The notes under the pieces were generated by a model. The model saw nothing but the letters and a program-made list of their open reading frames with translations. It was not told the origin of the DNA and ran no database searches. Below, one piece after another: positions 1 to 8,689 of a DNA stretch of 48,283 nucleotides (its first letter is position 1; each line of letters begins with the position of its first letter). Position numbers and translations under genes: made by a program. This DNA is from Rhodobacter flavimaris (GTDB lineage: Bacteria; Pseudomonadota; Alphaproteobacteria; Rhodobacterales; Rhodobacteraceae). The stretch covers positions 1 to 48,283 of the forward strand of contig NZ_JAJUOS010000018.1 in NCBI RefSeq assembly GCF_021378075.1, read 5' to 3'.

Positions 1-131
1 TTGGGAAAGAACGGCTTCAGGCGCTCCATTTGGGCGTCCGTTAGCCAGTAAAGATTGCTCATCGATCAGGTCTCCTTGCGGAGCCTGAATCACGCCAAAT
101 GACTGAAATCAATGGGTCTGGAGCCTAGGAC
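1..131 (-). mobile_element. 5' end of an IS5-family (IS427-like) insertion sequence, copy 1
   Basis: The minus strand reads from a GAGCCTAGG-type end (plus 121-129) through a leader hairpin into a transposase start codon at 62. The 20 codons visible before the window edge read MSNLYWLTDAQMERLKPFFP, the usual N-terminus of IS5/IS427-group transposases. Closely similar N-termini occur at 44550 (minus) and 47813 (plus), so three related but non-identical elements share this window. The outer boundary near 131 is inferred from sequence shared with copy 2 (GAGCCTAGG at 44608-44616). The element interrupts the integrase gene to its right. Confidence 0.8.
67..87 (-). promoter_or_regulatory. Leader hairpin sequestering the transposase Shine-Dalgarno, IS5 copy 1
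   Basis: On the minus strand CAGGCTCC, GCAA loop and GGAGACCTG form a stem with one bulged A, just before the transposase ATG at 62. The GGAG ribosome-binding site lies inside the 3' arm. The same structure with different base pairs is present in copies 2 and 3, so the pairing itself seems conserved. Confidence 0.6.
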
Positions 132-710
132 AGGGTCGCGCCCCAGTGCTTCAATGGTGGCGGCGATTACCCTGTTCGTAAGCGCGACCGAACGGCTGTC
201 AGTCGCGGGGTCATCTTCTCGCAAGTGCTCTTTGCGATAGAGCCTTAAGGCATCCCCCAAAGTGGGTTCCGGCGCTTTGTAGCGGTCAGGCCCTAGCCGC
301 ATGAGATTAATCGTGTGGCGATCCACGGCTGGAACACCCTGCGGCTCATATTCGTCCTGCGGGAAGCTATATGCGAGGCTGTCAGCGGCCAGAGCCAGCC
401 CATCGTCGGTCACCCCGGCGGCAATCAAATCGGCCCTGCGACGCAGCGCCTCGGCATAGGCTTCGCGATCTGAGGCATTGGGCCGCGAAGCGCCCTGCGC
501 CGAGGCCAGCCTACGTTTCGCGGTCGCAATCTCGCGCTCGACCTCAGCATGATACCGGGGATAGGCGGCGATGGCTTCCCGCTCAGACGCGCCCAACTTC
601 CGCTTGAACTCGCGCTTGTGAATGATTCCCGAGACCTCTTTAGGAACTCTCCGGCGATACTGAAAGCTGCCTGACTTAGTGCGCTCAACGTGCTTCAAAA
701 CTAGACCCAT
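90..710 (-). pseudogene. Truncated tyrosine-recombinase (phage-type integrase) N-terminus
   Basis: About 193 native residues (710 down to about 132) remain; the last dozen codons and the stop at 90 come from the IS5 end. The start MGLVLKHVERTKSGSFQYRR followed by RRVPKEVSGI and KREFKRKLG matches the arm-binding N-terminus of integrases common in Rhodobacterales (DUF6538-like). The middle DALRLYRKEHL segment resembles the beginning of the core-binding domain. The catalytic domain with the R-H-R-Y tetrad is missing, so the fragment cannot recombine DNA. It lies 87 bp downstream of tRNA-Gly in the same direction, the usual place for an integrase that uses the 3' end of a tRNA as attachment site. 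Family assignment rests on motif resemblance; the truncation is seen directly. Confidence 0.8.
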
Positions 711-772
711 GTGTGCCCCGAGTGTGCCTATATGTGCACCGGGATGAGACGCATGTCACGGAAGTTATTGAG

Positions 773-796
773 AAAATTGACCACCAAAGGGGTCAA
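773..796 (-). terminator. Intrinsic terminator of tRNA-Gly
   Basis: Read on the minus strand, TTGACC and GGTCAA (plus 791-796 and 777-782) form a 6-bp stem directly after the CCA end of the tRNA, followed by TTTT (plus 773-776). This fits a factor-independent terminator for the tRNA transcript. Confidence 0.6.
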
Positions 797-797
797 A

Positions 798-871
798 TGG
801 AGCGGGCGGCGGGAATCGAACCCGCGTCATTAGCTTGGAAGGCTAAGGTCTTACCATTACACAACGCCCGC
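798..871 (-). tRNA. tRNA-Gly (anticodon TCC)
   Basis: The minus strand folds as a 74-nt cloverleaf. The acceptor stem is GCGGGCG (from 871) with CGCCCGC, the D-loop segment contains AATGGTAAGA, and the anticodon stem TTAGC/GCTAA encloses CTTCCAA with anticodon TCC. The T-arm contains GGTTCGATTCC. The discriminator T is followed by an encoded CCA (798-800). All arms pair, so the gene appears intact. The 3' half probably served as the attachment site for the element whose integrase remnant lies downstream. Confidence 0.95.
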
Positions 872-1053
872 GACGCCCCTCTGATATCGCCCCACGCAGG
901 GGGCTGCAAGTGGACTGCGCCCCGAGCGGCGCATTTTTCCTGCGCCATGCCTGCCGTTGGCACGGCAATTGACCACACCCGCTATCCGCGCCCAGCCATT
1001 GCGAGACCCGCGACGATCCCGATAGGTTAACGGAAAGGGGGACGGAGAGAGCG

Positions 1054-3450
1054 ATGGCGTCTCAGATCAAACAGCCAGCACGCAGCCTCGGCCAAATGTC
1101 CAAGCCGTCGCTTGGACGCGCTTTTGTGTTGTGGTGCGGTGTCTTTCTGGGCTTGATCCTGATTGGCGCGCGCGCATTGATCCTGGCCGCGCCCATGATA
1201 AACGCGCGGCCCATCGAGGCGCTCGAGATGCTGGCGCGCGGTCTGTGGCAGGATCTGGGGCTGACGCTTCTACTGACACTTGCAGCCTTATCGGTGCTTC
1301 GATCCCTACCCCGATGGCGCCGACCGAACCTTGTGATCAGCCTGTATTCCCTGCTTGCCCTGACCCTGATGTGCTGGGGGCTGGGAAATATCGTCGCGCT
1401 CAGGATGCTCGGATCGCCCATCACGGCGGACTGGCTTGCCTTCTCGGATCTCGAGAAGGCCGGCACAATTACCGATGCGTTCCGCCGGATCCTGGGACTG
1501 CCCGAGATCTCGCTGGCCCTGCTTTCGCTGGCTGTCCTTATTGGCGGCGCGAAGGCAATGGCCCGGCGTCCGACCAAGCGCCCGTTCGCGGCCGCAATCC
1601 TTGGTCTCTACGGCGGTATCACGATCATCGGGCTCGCGCTAAGCGACGGCCCGCCCCCGACCTCCCGCGCCCGCCTCGTCAACCCCGTCATCGCCTTCCT
1701 AATGTCTCTCTCCGGCGACAGCGGGCTAAGCGGGCTTGAAAGCCTGAGCGAGGGCCCATCCCCCGCTCAGTTGCCATTCGGCCCGGCCACGCCCCTTCTT
1801 CGACCCGCGATCCCGCAAACGCCGCTGCGCAATGTCATCCTTTTCGCGATGGAGTCCGTGCCGGCACGGCAAACGCAGGGATGGGAGGGCGAGTTCCCGG
1901 TAACGCCAAACATTGCAGCACGGTTGGATTGGGCGCTGGCCTTCGACCGGGCCTACGCCCATGTGCCAGCATCGAACTACTATCTCGTTTCCGCCTTCGG
2001 GTCCGTGATCCCTGAACTCTCCACTGACCTGATGACCGCCAGCCATCCCGACCTCGATCTGTTCACACTGGCCGAGGTGCTCGATGCAGCCGGGTTGCGA
2101 ACCGGTTACTTTGAATCCTCGGACAATCGCTTCCAGGACGCCGAGCTATTCCTTAAAAGCGAAGGGTTCGGCACGGTGCGCGACTATCGCGATTGGGAGT
2201 GTCCACTTGGCGTCTATGATGTCGAAAGCGTCACCGACCGCTTCCTGACAACCTCGAACGACCTGTGCACGGTCAACGAGGTCGTACGCTGGATCGCGCA
2301 GGAGCCCGACCAGCCCTTCTTTCTGGCGATGCGCACCGGGATGACGCATTACCCCTATTTCCCCGGCGCCGAGCCGCAGACTTATGTCGTGGACAAGACG
2401 CATAACGACTATCTCAATGCGCTGCGCGTGGGCGATCAGGCCTTCGGTGCGCTGATGGAATATCTCGACCGCTCGGGGCTGAGCGCGCAGACGCTGGTCG
2501 TCGTTCTGGGCGATCACGGCGAGGCCTTTGGCGAGCACGGCACCTATGTCCACGCCGCCGCGGTGCATGAGGAAAACATCCACGTCCCCCTCGCACTGAT
2601 CAACCCGCAACTATTCTCGGGGCAGCGCAGCGATTTGTTGGTGGGCATGATGGATGTGGCACCGACGATCACCGATCTGCTTGGCGTGACGGCCCCGCCA
2701 AGCTGGCAGGGCCGCTCGGTATTCGCAGAGGACCGGCAGGACGGGGTGTTTTTCTACGCGCCGTGGAACGGGTTTCAGGTCGGCTACCGCGAGGGCGACC
2801 GCAAATACATCTACAACGGCAACACCGGGGAAGCGCAGCTATACGACCTGCGCGCCGACCCGGACGAGCAGCACAACCTCGCCCCGGATAACCCGGCTAT
2901 CGCCGCCGCTGCGCGCGACAAGCTGGGCGATGCAATCGCGGCGCAGAATGCCTTCACCGACCGGCTTTTGTCGGCAGGCGCAGTGGCGCCCCTTGCGCCC
3001 TCCCGCGCCGATGAGATCATCCTTGAGGTCAGCGGCACCCGGTATCAAAGCGCCCCGCGCGCCTGGATCACGCTTGATGGAGAGCATGTCGCCGTGATCA
3101 AGGTGACCGACGCCCCAAGCAACGCGGAACGCGAAGCCCGGCAGGATGAGATCGACCGCGCCCTGATGACCTTCCGCCTGCCGGTGACCGCGCCGCCCTG
3201 CCCACACCAGATCGGGGTCTATTTCCTCAATGACGAATGGGCTGGCGACGGGAAGACCGGCGACACGGACCTGCTGGTCCGCTCGGTCCAGTTCGCCGGG
3301 CGCAGCTATTATTTCAACAGCTTCACCCTGCTGACCGAGGGCGCGGGCAAGAACGCGGGCGAGTATTTCCGCATGTCGCGCAGCGGAGAGTTGCGGGTCG
3401 AACTCGCACTCGACAAGGCTTGCCTCAGCGCGGGACTTGCGCAGCCCTAG
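1054..3450 (+). CDS. Membrane sulfatase-domain protein (LtaS/MdoB/phosphoethanolamine-transferase superfamily)
   Basis: The 798-residue protein starts at ATG 1054 behind a GGAGAGAG ribosome-binding site. About five hydrophobic segments fill residues 24-200, followed by a periplasmic alkaline-phosphatase-fold domain. In it, NVILFAMESVPARQT carries the first metal-binding acid, ASNYYLVSAFG is the likely nucleophile region, and VVVLGDHGEAFGEHGTY contains the conserved Asp-His ligands. The architecture matches enzymes that transfer phosphoglycerol or phosphoethanolamine from lipids to envelope glycans or lipid A; which group is moved cannot be read from the sequence. A C-terminal extension of roughly 170 residues, after the AQLYDLRADPDEQHNLA segment typical of sulfatase-fold proteins, may be a beta-rich add-on domain. 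The stop codon overlaps that of the convergent ppsA. There is no evident operon partner. Confidence 0.85.
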   Translation: MASQIKQPARSLGQMSKPSLGRAFVLWCGVFLGLILIGARALILAAPMINARPIEALEMLARGLWQDLGLTLLLTLAALSVLRSLPRWRRPNLVISLYSLLALTLMCWGLGNIVALRMLGSPITADWLAFSDLEKAGTITDAFRRILGLPEISLALLSLAVLIGGAKAMARRPTKRPFAAAILGLYGGITIIGLALSDGPPPTSRARLVNPVIAFLMSLSGDSGLSGLESLSEGPSPAQLPFGPATPLLRPAIPQTPLRNVILFAMESVPARQTQGWEGEFPVTPNIAARLDWALAFDRAYAHVPASNYYLVSAFGSVIPELSTDLMTASHPDLDLFTLAEVLDAAGLRTGYFESSDNRFQDAELFLKSEGFGTVRDYRDWECPLGVYDVESVTDRFLTTSNDLCTVNEVVRWIAQEPDQPFFLAMRTGMTHYPYFPGAEPQTYVVDKTHNDYLNALRVGDQAFGALMEYLDRSGLSAQTLVVVLGDHGEAFGEHGTYVHAAAVHEENIHVPLALINPQLFSGQRSDLLVGMMDVAPTITDLLGVTAPPSWQGRSVFAEDRQDGVFFYAPWNGFQVGYREGDRKYIYNGNTGEAQLYDLRADPDEQHNLAPDNPAIAAAARDKLGDAIAAQNAFTDRLLSAGAVAPLAPSRADEIILEVSGTRYQSAPRAWITLDGEHVAVIKVTDAPSNAEREARQDEIDRALMTFRLPVTAPPCPHQIGVYFLNDEWAGDGKTGDTDLLVRSVQFAGRSYYFNSFTLLTEGAGKNAGEYFRMSRSGELRVELALDKACLSAGLAQP

Positions 3451-5837
3451 CTGCCCTCCCCCTCGGCCGCCGCGACGTGCTGCTTGACCGCAAGGAAGCT
3501 GTCGGGCGTGACCGAGACCGCATGGATCCCCGCCTTCACCAGCAGCCGCGCGAAATCGGGATCGTTGCTGGGCGCCTGACCGCAGAGACCAATATGCCGC
3601 TTGTTAGCGCGGGCGCGTGCGATCACCGTCTCGATCATCCACAGCACCGCCGGGTCGCGCTCGCGGAACAGGCCCGCCAGCTGGGCAGAGTCGCGGTCCA
3701 CCCCCAAGGTCAGCTGCGTCAGGTCGTTCGACCCGATCGAGAACCCGTCGAAACGCTTGGCGAATTCATCGGCCAGGATCACGTTCGAGGGGATCTCGCA
3801 CATCACATAGACCTGCAATCTGGCCTCGCCGCGCGTCAACCCATTGTTGGCCATGACCTCCAGCACCCGGTCGGCCTCTTCGGGCGACCGGCAGAAGGGG
3901 ATCATCACGACGACATTGTCAAAACCCATCTCCTCGCGCAGCCGCTTGATCGCGCGGCATTCCAGCGCGAACCCGTCTCGGTAGGCGTCCGAGTAGTAGC
4001 GCGAGGCGCCGCGAAAGCCGATCATCGGGTTTTCCTCGGCGGGTTCGAACTGGCTCCCGCCCAGAAGGTCGGCATATTCATTGGTCTTGAAGTCGCTCAT
4101 CCGCACGATGGCCGGGTGCGGATACCAGGTCGCCGCAATGCGCGAGAGCCCCATCGCCAGCTTGTCCACGAAGTAATCCGCCTTGTCGGCATAGCCCCGC
4201 GTCATCCGGGCGATCTGATCGCGTGCCTCGGGGTCGGTCAGCTTATCGAAGCGCGTCAGCGCCAGCGGGTGCACCTTGACGACGTTCGAGATCACGAACT
4301 CCATCCGGGCCAAGCCCACACCATCGGCCGGCAACCGCCACCAGCGCGCCGCCGCCGCCGGGTTGGCAAGGTTCAGCATCACCTCGGTGCGGGTCTTTGG
4401 CACGGCATCCAGATGCAGCTCCTCGACCTCGTAATCCGCGATCCCGGCATAGACGAAGCCATGATCGCCCTCGGCGCAGGAGACGGTGACCTCTTGCCCG
4501 TCATGCAGCAGATGGGTGGCATTGCCGGTGCCGACAATGGCGGGCAGCCCAAGCTCGCGGCTGACGATGGCGGCGTGGCTGGTGCGCCCGCCGTGATCGG
4601 TGATGATGGCTCGAGCGCGTTTCATCACCGGCACCCAGTCGGGGTCGGTCGTCGAGGTCACCAGCACCGCGCCATCGACGAAGCAGTCGATGTCGGCGGC
4701 GCTCTCGATCATACAGACCTCGCCCGCAGCAATCGCATCGCCTACGCTCAGGCCAGTCAGCAACTTCGCGCCCTTGTCCTTGATCTTGTAGGAGCGCAGC
4801 GCCCCCACATCGGCGCGCGACTGCACGGTTTCGGGACGGGCCTGAACGATATAAAGTTCGCCGCTCTCGCCGTCGCGGGCCCATTCCATGTCCATCGGCT
4901 GGCCGTAATGGCGCTCGATCGCGCAGGCCTGCCGCGCGAGGCTCAGGATCTCGGCATCACTCAGCACGAAAGCCTCGCGCTCGGCCTTCGAAGTGGGCAC
5001 GTTGCGGGTCGAGCCACCGGCCTCGGCGGCATAGATCAGCTTGCGCTCTTTCTCGCCCAGCGATTTTTCAAGGATCGGGCACAGGGCCGGGTTGTCGAGG
5101 AACGGTTTGTAGACCTGGTATTCATCGGGGTTGACCGTGCCCTGCACCACGTTTTCCCCCAACCCCCAGGCCGCGTTGATCAGCACGACCTTGTCGAAGC
5201 CCGACTCGGTGTCGATGCTGAACATGACGCCCGAGCCGCCGATATCCGAGCGCACCATCAGCTGGATGCCGATGGAAAGCGCGACCTTCTGATGTTCGAA
5301 CCCCTTGAGCTGGCGGTAGGAAATCGCGCGGTCGGTAAACAGCGAGGCATAGCATTTGCGGCACGCGGCCAGCAGCGCGGCCTCTCCGCGCACGTTCAGG
5401 AAGGTTTCCTGCTGGCCTGCGAAACTGGCATCCGGCAGATCTTCGGCGGTCGCGCTGGAGCGCACGGCCACCGCCGGATCGGCGCGCCCGACGCGCGCGC
5501 CGAGCGCCCGATAGGCCGCCACGATCTCGTCTCGGATCGCCTCGGGCCATGTGCCGCCCACAATCGCCGCGCGAATACTGGCGCCGGTTTGCTGCAGGCT
5601 TGACCGCCCGTCGGCCAATTCCGCGAGCCGCGCGCCAAGCCCCTCGTCGAGCCCGTTTTCACTCAGGTAGCTGCGATAGGCATCCGCCGTTGTGGCAAAG
5701 CCGGGCGGCACCTTGATGCCCTGCGCGTCCATCGCGCGCACCATCTCCCCCAGCGAGGCATTCTTGCCGCCGACAACGCCGACATCGGCGCGCGTGATCT
5801 CTTCGAACCACGCCAGATAACGTGATTTTTCCACCAT
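3447..5837 (-). CDS. ppsA: Phosphoenolpyruvate synthase
   Basis: The 796-residue protein makes phosphoenolpyruvate, AMP and phosphate from pyruvate and ATP, the first step of gluconeogenesis from pyruvate. The start at 5837 (MVEKSRYLAWF) is chosen because GGAGGAAG stands just before it; an in-frame ATG 24 codons earlier lacks this and adds an unusual sequence. The N-terminal ATP-grasp domain begins with VGGKNASLGEMV. The swivelling phosphohistidine domain has GGRTSHAAIVSRELG with His421, the same number as the catalytic His of the E. coli enzyme. The C-terminal PEP-utilising TIM barrel ends with GSNDLTQLTLGVDRDS and GLCGQAPSNDP, including the conserved Cys. Length is that of the family (about 790). 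The gene is monocistronic, and its stop overlaps the stop of the convergent sulfatase gene. Confidence 0.97.
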   Translation of the reverse strand: MVEKSRYLAWFEEITRADVGVVGGKNASLGEMVRAMDAQGIKVPPGFATTADAYRSYLSENGLDEGLGARLAELADGRSSLQQTGASIRAAIVGGTWPEAIRDEIVAAYRALGARVGRADPAVAVRSSATAEDLPDASFAGQQETFLNVRGEAALLAACRKCYASLFTDRAISYRQLKGFEHQKVALSIGIQLMVRSDIGGSGVMFSIDTESGFDKVVLINAAWGLGENVVQGTVNPDEYQVYKPFLDNPALCPILEKSLGEKERKLIYAAEAGGSTRNVPTSKAEREAFVLSDAEILSLARQACAIERHYGQPMDMEWARDGESGELYIVQARPETVQSRADVGALRSYKIKDKGAKLLTGLSVGDAIAAGEVCMIESAADIDCFVDGAVLVTSTTDPDWVPVMKRARAIITDHGGRTSHAAIVSRELGLPAIVGTGNATHLLHDGQEVTVSCAEGDHGFVYAGIADYEVEELHLDAVPKTRTEVMLNLANPAAAARWWRLPADGVGLARMEFVISNVVKVHPLALTRFDKLTDPEARDQIARMTRGYADKADYFVDKLAMGLSRIAATWYPHPAIVRMSDFKTNEYADLLGGSQFEPAEENPMIGFRGASRYYSDAYRDGFALECRAIKRLREEMGFDNVVVMIPFCRSPEEADRVLEVMANNGLTRGEARLQVYVMCEIPSNVILADEFAKRFDGFSIGSNDLTQLTLGVDRDSAQLAGLFRERDPAVLWMIETVIARARANKRHIGLCGQAPSNDPDFARLLVKAGIHAVSVTPDSFLAVKQHVAAAEGEGS

Positions 5838-6139
5838 GGCTTCCTCCTCCCGATGCGGCGGATCAGCCCTTTGGGGCCGGTCTGCGCACCCTCCGGGGCA
5901 ATCCTGCACCCACCCGCGCGCAAGACAAAGCCATTTTCGCCAATCTGCGGCGGGACATTAACGCGCACCGCATCACGGCGGCGATCAGCCGCTACGTGCG
6001 CAAGGGAAAATCGGCACACCGCCATCTGCTGGTCCCAGCCTTGCCATGATCTGATCACAATTCGGGAGGACGATGGAATCGTATCTATTTCGCTTGTTGT
6101 GTGTACCACCCACCCTCTCTCGAACCCTGACCGGTAAAA
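5838..6139. promoter_or_regulatory. Divergent intergenic region between ppsA and the kinase operon
   Basis: These 302 bases must hold the promoters for ppsA (leftward) and for the kinase-GTPase cluster (rightward). I could not pick a convincing -35/-10 pair or operator by eye. The stretch before the kinase (about 6045-6135) is less GC-rich than the flanking genes. The kinase start has only a weak ribosome-binding site. Confidence 0.4.
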
Positions 6140-7465
6140 ATGATGAACCAGATGGTTGCAGTCCCGAGCGAAACCCACGTTGAGTTGCCCGTCGGCACTC
6201 AGCTGTTGAACGGGCAGTATCAGCTGTTGAACCACCTCCAGCAGGGCGGGTTCGGGATCACCTATGTCGCGCGCGACAGTCTTGATCGGCAGGTCGTCAT
6301 CAAGGAATGCTTCCCCGCGGGCTACTGCAAACGCGAAGGCAACGAGGTTCACGCCAATTCCGAGCAGGCCGACAAGCAGTTCCAGTCGCTCAAGCGTCAG
6401 TTCCTGCGCGAGGCGCGCCGGATGGCCAAGCTGCGCCATCCCCATATCGTCGCCATCCACCAGGTCTTCGAGGAGAACAACAGCGCCTATATGGCCCTTG
6501 ATTACGTCGAGGGCACCGACCTGATCACCGTGCTTGAAGAAAACCCCGAGCGTCTGTCGCCCCGTTTCCTGGAATCGGCGCTGATGCAGACGCTGGAGGC
6601 AGTGCAGTACATCCACTCGCACGGGCTTTTGCACCGCGACATCGCCCCAGACAACATCCGCGTCAATGATCAGGACCAGATCACCCTGATCGACTTCGGC
6701 GCCGCACGTGAACACCAGCCGACCGGCGGCGCCCCGATGGTGACGACGCTGGTCGCGGTGAAGGACGGCTATTCGCCGCACGAGTTCTATCTCGCCAGCA
6801 ACATGCACGACTTCTCGAGCGATCTTTATTCGCTCGGCGCCACCTTCTATCACCTGATCACCGGGATCGTTCCGCCCAACTGCCAGCAACGCCTTTCGGC
6901 TGTGTCCTCGGGCATGACCGACCCCTATGTGCCGCTTGCGGATGGCGACTGGGATATCGGCTACAACCTGCTGGCCACCATCGACCGCTCGCTTGAGGTG
7001 CTTCGCGAGAACCGCTTCCTCAACACCAAGCAATGGGTCAAAGCGCTGGAAGAAACGCCCAAGGTGCGCCCTGCGCGCCCCAAGCCGGTCGTGTTCGACA
7101 CCAAGCTGGATGCCGCCGTGTCGATGCTGGTGCAAGAAACCAACATGACGCTGCCTTCGAAGGCGGCCAGGCAGATGGCCGCCCCCGCGCCGGAGGCACG
7201 CCAGGAGGTGGAGTACGAAGACGCGTCGGATCTGCCCAGCAAGCAGTGGGTCGATATTCTCGGGAACCCGATCGACGACCTCTCGGCCTGGCATGACGAA
7301 CAAAACGACGACCTGCGGGCCGATGAGCACTGGGGCAACATGCACGACAGACACCACGACAGCGCCGCGCGCGGTAAAGGCCGGGCCGGCTATGAAGGAA
7401 AATCGGTCATCGTCGGCCTGCTTATGCGCTGTCTCGCCCGCAACCCCGCCTCGCGCGCGGCCTGA
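6140..7465 (+). CDS. Hanks-type Ser/Thr protein kinase
   Basis: The 441-residue cytoplasmic kinase lacks an obvious membrane segment. The kinase domain covers about residues 25-305. It has a glycine loop QGGFG (35-39), the ATP lysine in VVIKE (K55), a catalytic loop HRDIAPDN with Asp167 and Asn172, DFG at 185-187, GYSPHE (210-215) as the P+1 region and the F-helix Asp in SDLYSLG. The usual lysine of HRDxKxxN is alanine here; this is seen directly and may be normal for the subfamily. The C-terminal 130 residues have no recognised domain. It is the first gene of a one-strand cluster with FHA, PP2C and GTPase genes, so its likely substrates are those proteins. ATG codons at 6143 and 6152 are alternative starts. 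PpkA kinases of type VI secretion are found beside similar partners, but no T6SS gene is present here. Confidence 0.92.
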   Translation: MMNQMVAVPSETHVELPVGTQLLNGQYQLLNHLQQGGFGITYVARDSLDRQVVIKECFPAGYCKREGNEVHANSEQADKQFQSLKRQFLREARRMAKLRHPHIVAIHQVFEENNSAYMALDYVEGTDLITVLEENPERLSPRFLESALMQTLEAVQYIHSHGLLHRDIAPDNIRVNDQDQITLIDFGAAREHQPTGGAPMVTTLVAVKDGYSPHEFYLASNMHDFSSDLYSLGATFYHLITGIVPPNCQQRLSAVSSGMTDPYVPLADGDWDIGYNLLATIDRSLEVLRENRFLNTKQWVKALEETPKVRPARPKPVVFDTKLDAAVSMLVQETNMTLPSKAARQMAAPAPEARQEVEYEDASDLPSKQWVDILGNPIDDLSAWHDEQNDDLRADEHWGNMHDRHHDSAARGKGRAGYEGKSVIVGLLMRCLARNPASRAA

Positions 7466-7489
7466 TTCCGAAAACACGGAGCCCCTGTT

Positions 7490-8689
7490 ATGAAATTTAT
7501 TCGCGATCTGATTTCTGAAAAGCGTAGCGCCAAGCAGTCGGATGTTTCCATTCCGCCGACCGTCTGGGACGAGGAAACCTCGGTTGTGCCCGAGCCGGTC
7601 GAGATCCTTCCAGCCGAAGCCCCCGATGTGCTGGCGCTGACGCCGCAGGATGAGGTCGCACAGGATGTCGCCGCGCTTGACGAGGGCTTTGACAGCGAAG
7701 AGGCACTCGCCGACGATGCCGTGCTGGACGATGAGATCGATGAGGACTTCGAGCAGGATCTCGAAGATGCCGCCTTCGCCGAGGATGAAGACGGCTACGA
7801 ACTGCCCTCCCCCGAGTTCGACGCTACTGAAGACGAGGCGATGAGCGACGAGGCCGAGTTCGAGGCCTTCTCCGAGGAGGAGCCCTTTGAGGAAGCACTG
7901 GATGAGGCCGAGGGAATGGTCGAGGCCGAGATGCCGGAGGAAGACGCCGTCGAGCCGTTCGAGCGCCGCAAGCTCTGGACCAGCCTGCGTGACGAGAATT
8001 ACGCGGCCGAGGCCGAAGAACCCTTCATCGTCCCCGCAGAACCGGTGGACGAGACCGCGCAGGCAATCGCCGCGCTGGACCTGTCCAAACCCGCGCCCGT
8101 TGCTCAGGCCGATGACTCACTCGACCTCAGCGGCCTGCCCTTCATCAATGTCGCAAGCGCGGAGCCTGCAGCCGATGCTGGCCTTGAGGTTCCGACCCCT
8201 TCGGCGGGTCGCGGCTCTGGCCGTTCGGGCCGCGTCAAGACTCGCCTTCTCGGCTTCAACCCCGGCGGCCTTGCCCCCGCGAGCCCCTTCGAGAAAGCGG
8301 CCGCCCCGGTCGATACCAGCTTCCCCGTGGGCTGGATGGTCGTCGTGTCGGGCCCCGGCCGCGGCGCCTCCTTCCCGCTTTACGATGGCGTCGCCAAGAT
8401 CGGCCGCGGCGAAGATCAGGCGATCGCGCTGAACTTCGGCGACAGTGCAATCTCGCGTGAGAACCACGCCGCAGTGGCATACGATTCCGAAGCGAACGCC
8501 TTCTTTATCGGCCAAAGCGGCAAGGCGAACCTTGTGCGCCTCAACAACAAGCCGCTGCTGAGCACCGAGCAGATCCGCTCGGGCGATCAGGTCCGGCTGG
8601 GCGAGACCACCCTGCGCTTTGTCGCACTGTGCGGAGAGGATTTCTCCTGGGATGCAGCCTCGCAAAAAGATGTGAAACATGCTGGATGA
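7490..8689 (+). CDS. FHA-domain protein with long acidic N-terminal region
   Basis: The 399-residue protein begins 24 bp after the kinase. Residues about 20-190 are extremely rich in Asp and Glu with no sign of a folded domain. A short Gly/Ser/Arg linker follows, then a C-terminal FHA domain from about 278 to 385. The FHA signature is visible as KIGRGEDQAIAL, the SAISRENHA motif that supplies the phosphothreonine-binding Ser/Arg/Asn/His, and LNNKPL near the end. FHA domains bind phosphothreonine peptides, so this protein probably reads marks placed by the adjacent kinase and brings kinase, phosphatase and GTPases together; that role is inferred from context. The acidic tail could be an electrostatic tether. 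The 3' end overlaps the PP2C gene by 11 bp, suggesting translational coupling. Confidence 0.9.
   Translation: MKFIRDLISEKRSAKQSDVSIPPTVWDEETSVVPEPVEILPAEAPDVLALTPQDEVAQDVAALDEGFDSEEALADDAVLDDEIDEDFEQDLEDAAFAEDEDGYELPSPEFDATEDEAMSDEAEFEAFSEEEPFEEALDEAEGMVEAEMPEEDAVEPFERRKLWTSLRDENYAAEAEEPFIVPAEPVDETAQAIAALDLSKPAPVAQADDSLDLSGLPFINVASAEPAADAGLEVPTPSAGRGSGRSGRVKTRLLGFNPGGLAPASPFEKAAAPVDTSFPVGWMVVVSGPGRGASFPLYDGVAKIGRGEDQAIALNFGDSAISRENHAAVAYDSEANAFFIGQSGKANLVRLNNKPLLSTEQIRSGDQVRLGETTLRFVALCGEDFSWDAASQKDVKHAG

Noticed and set aside
3237..5603. 788-codon open frame on the plus strand opposite ppsA
   Set aside because: It mirrors the ppsA coding frame in GC-rich DNA, has no family features, and ppsA is complete on the other strand.
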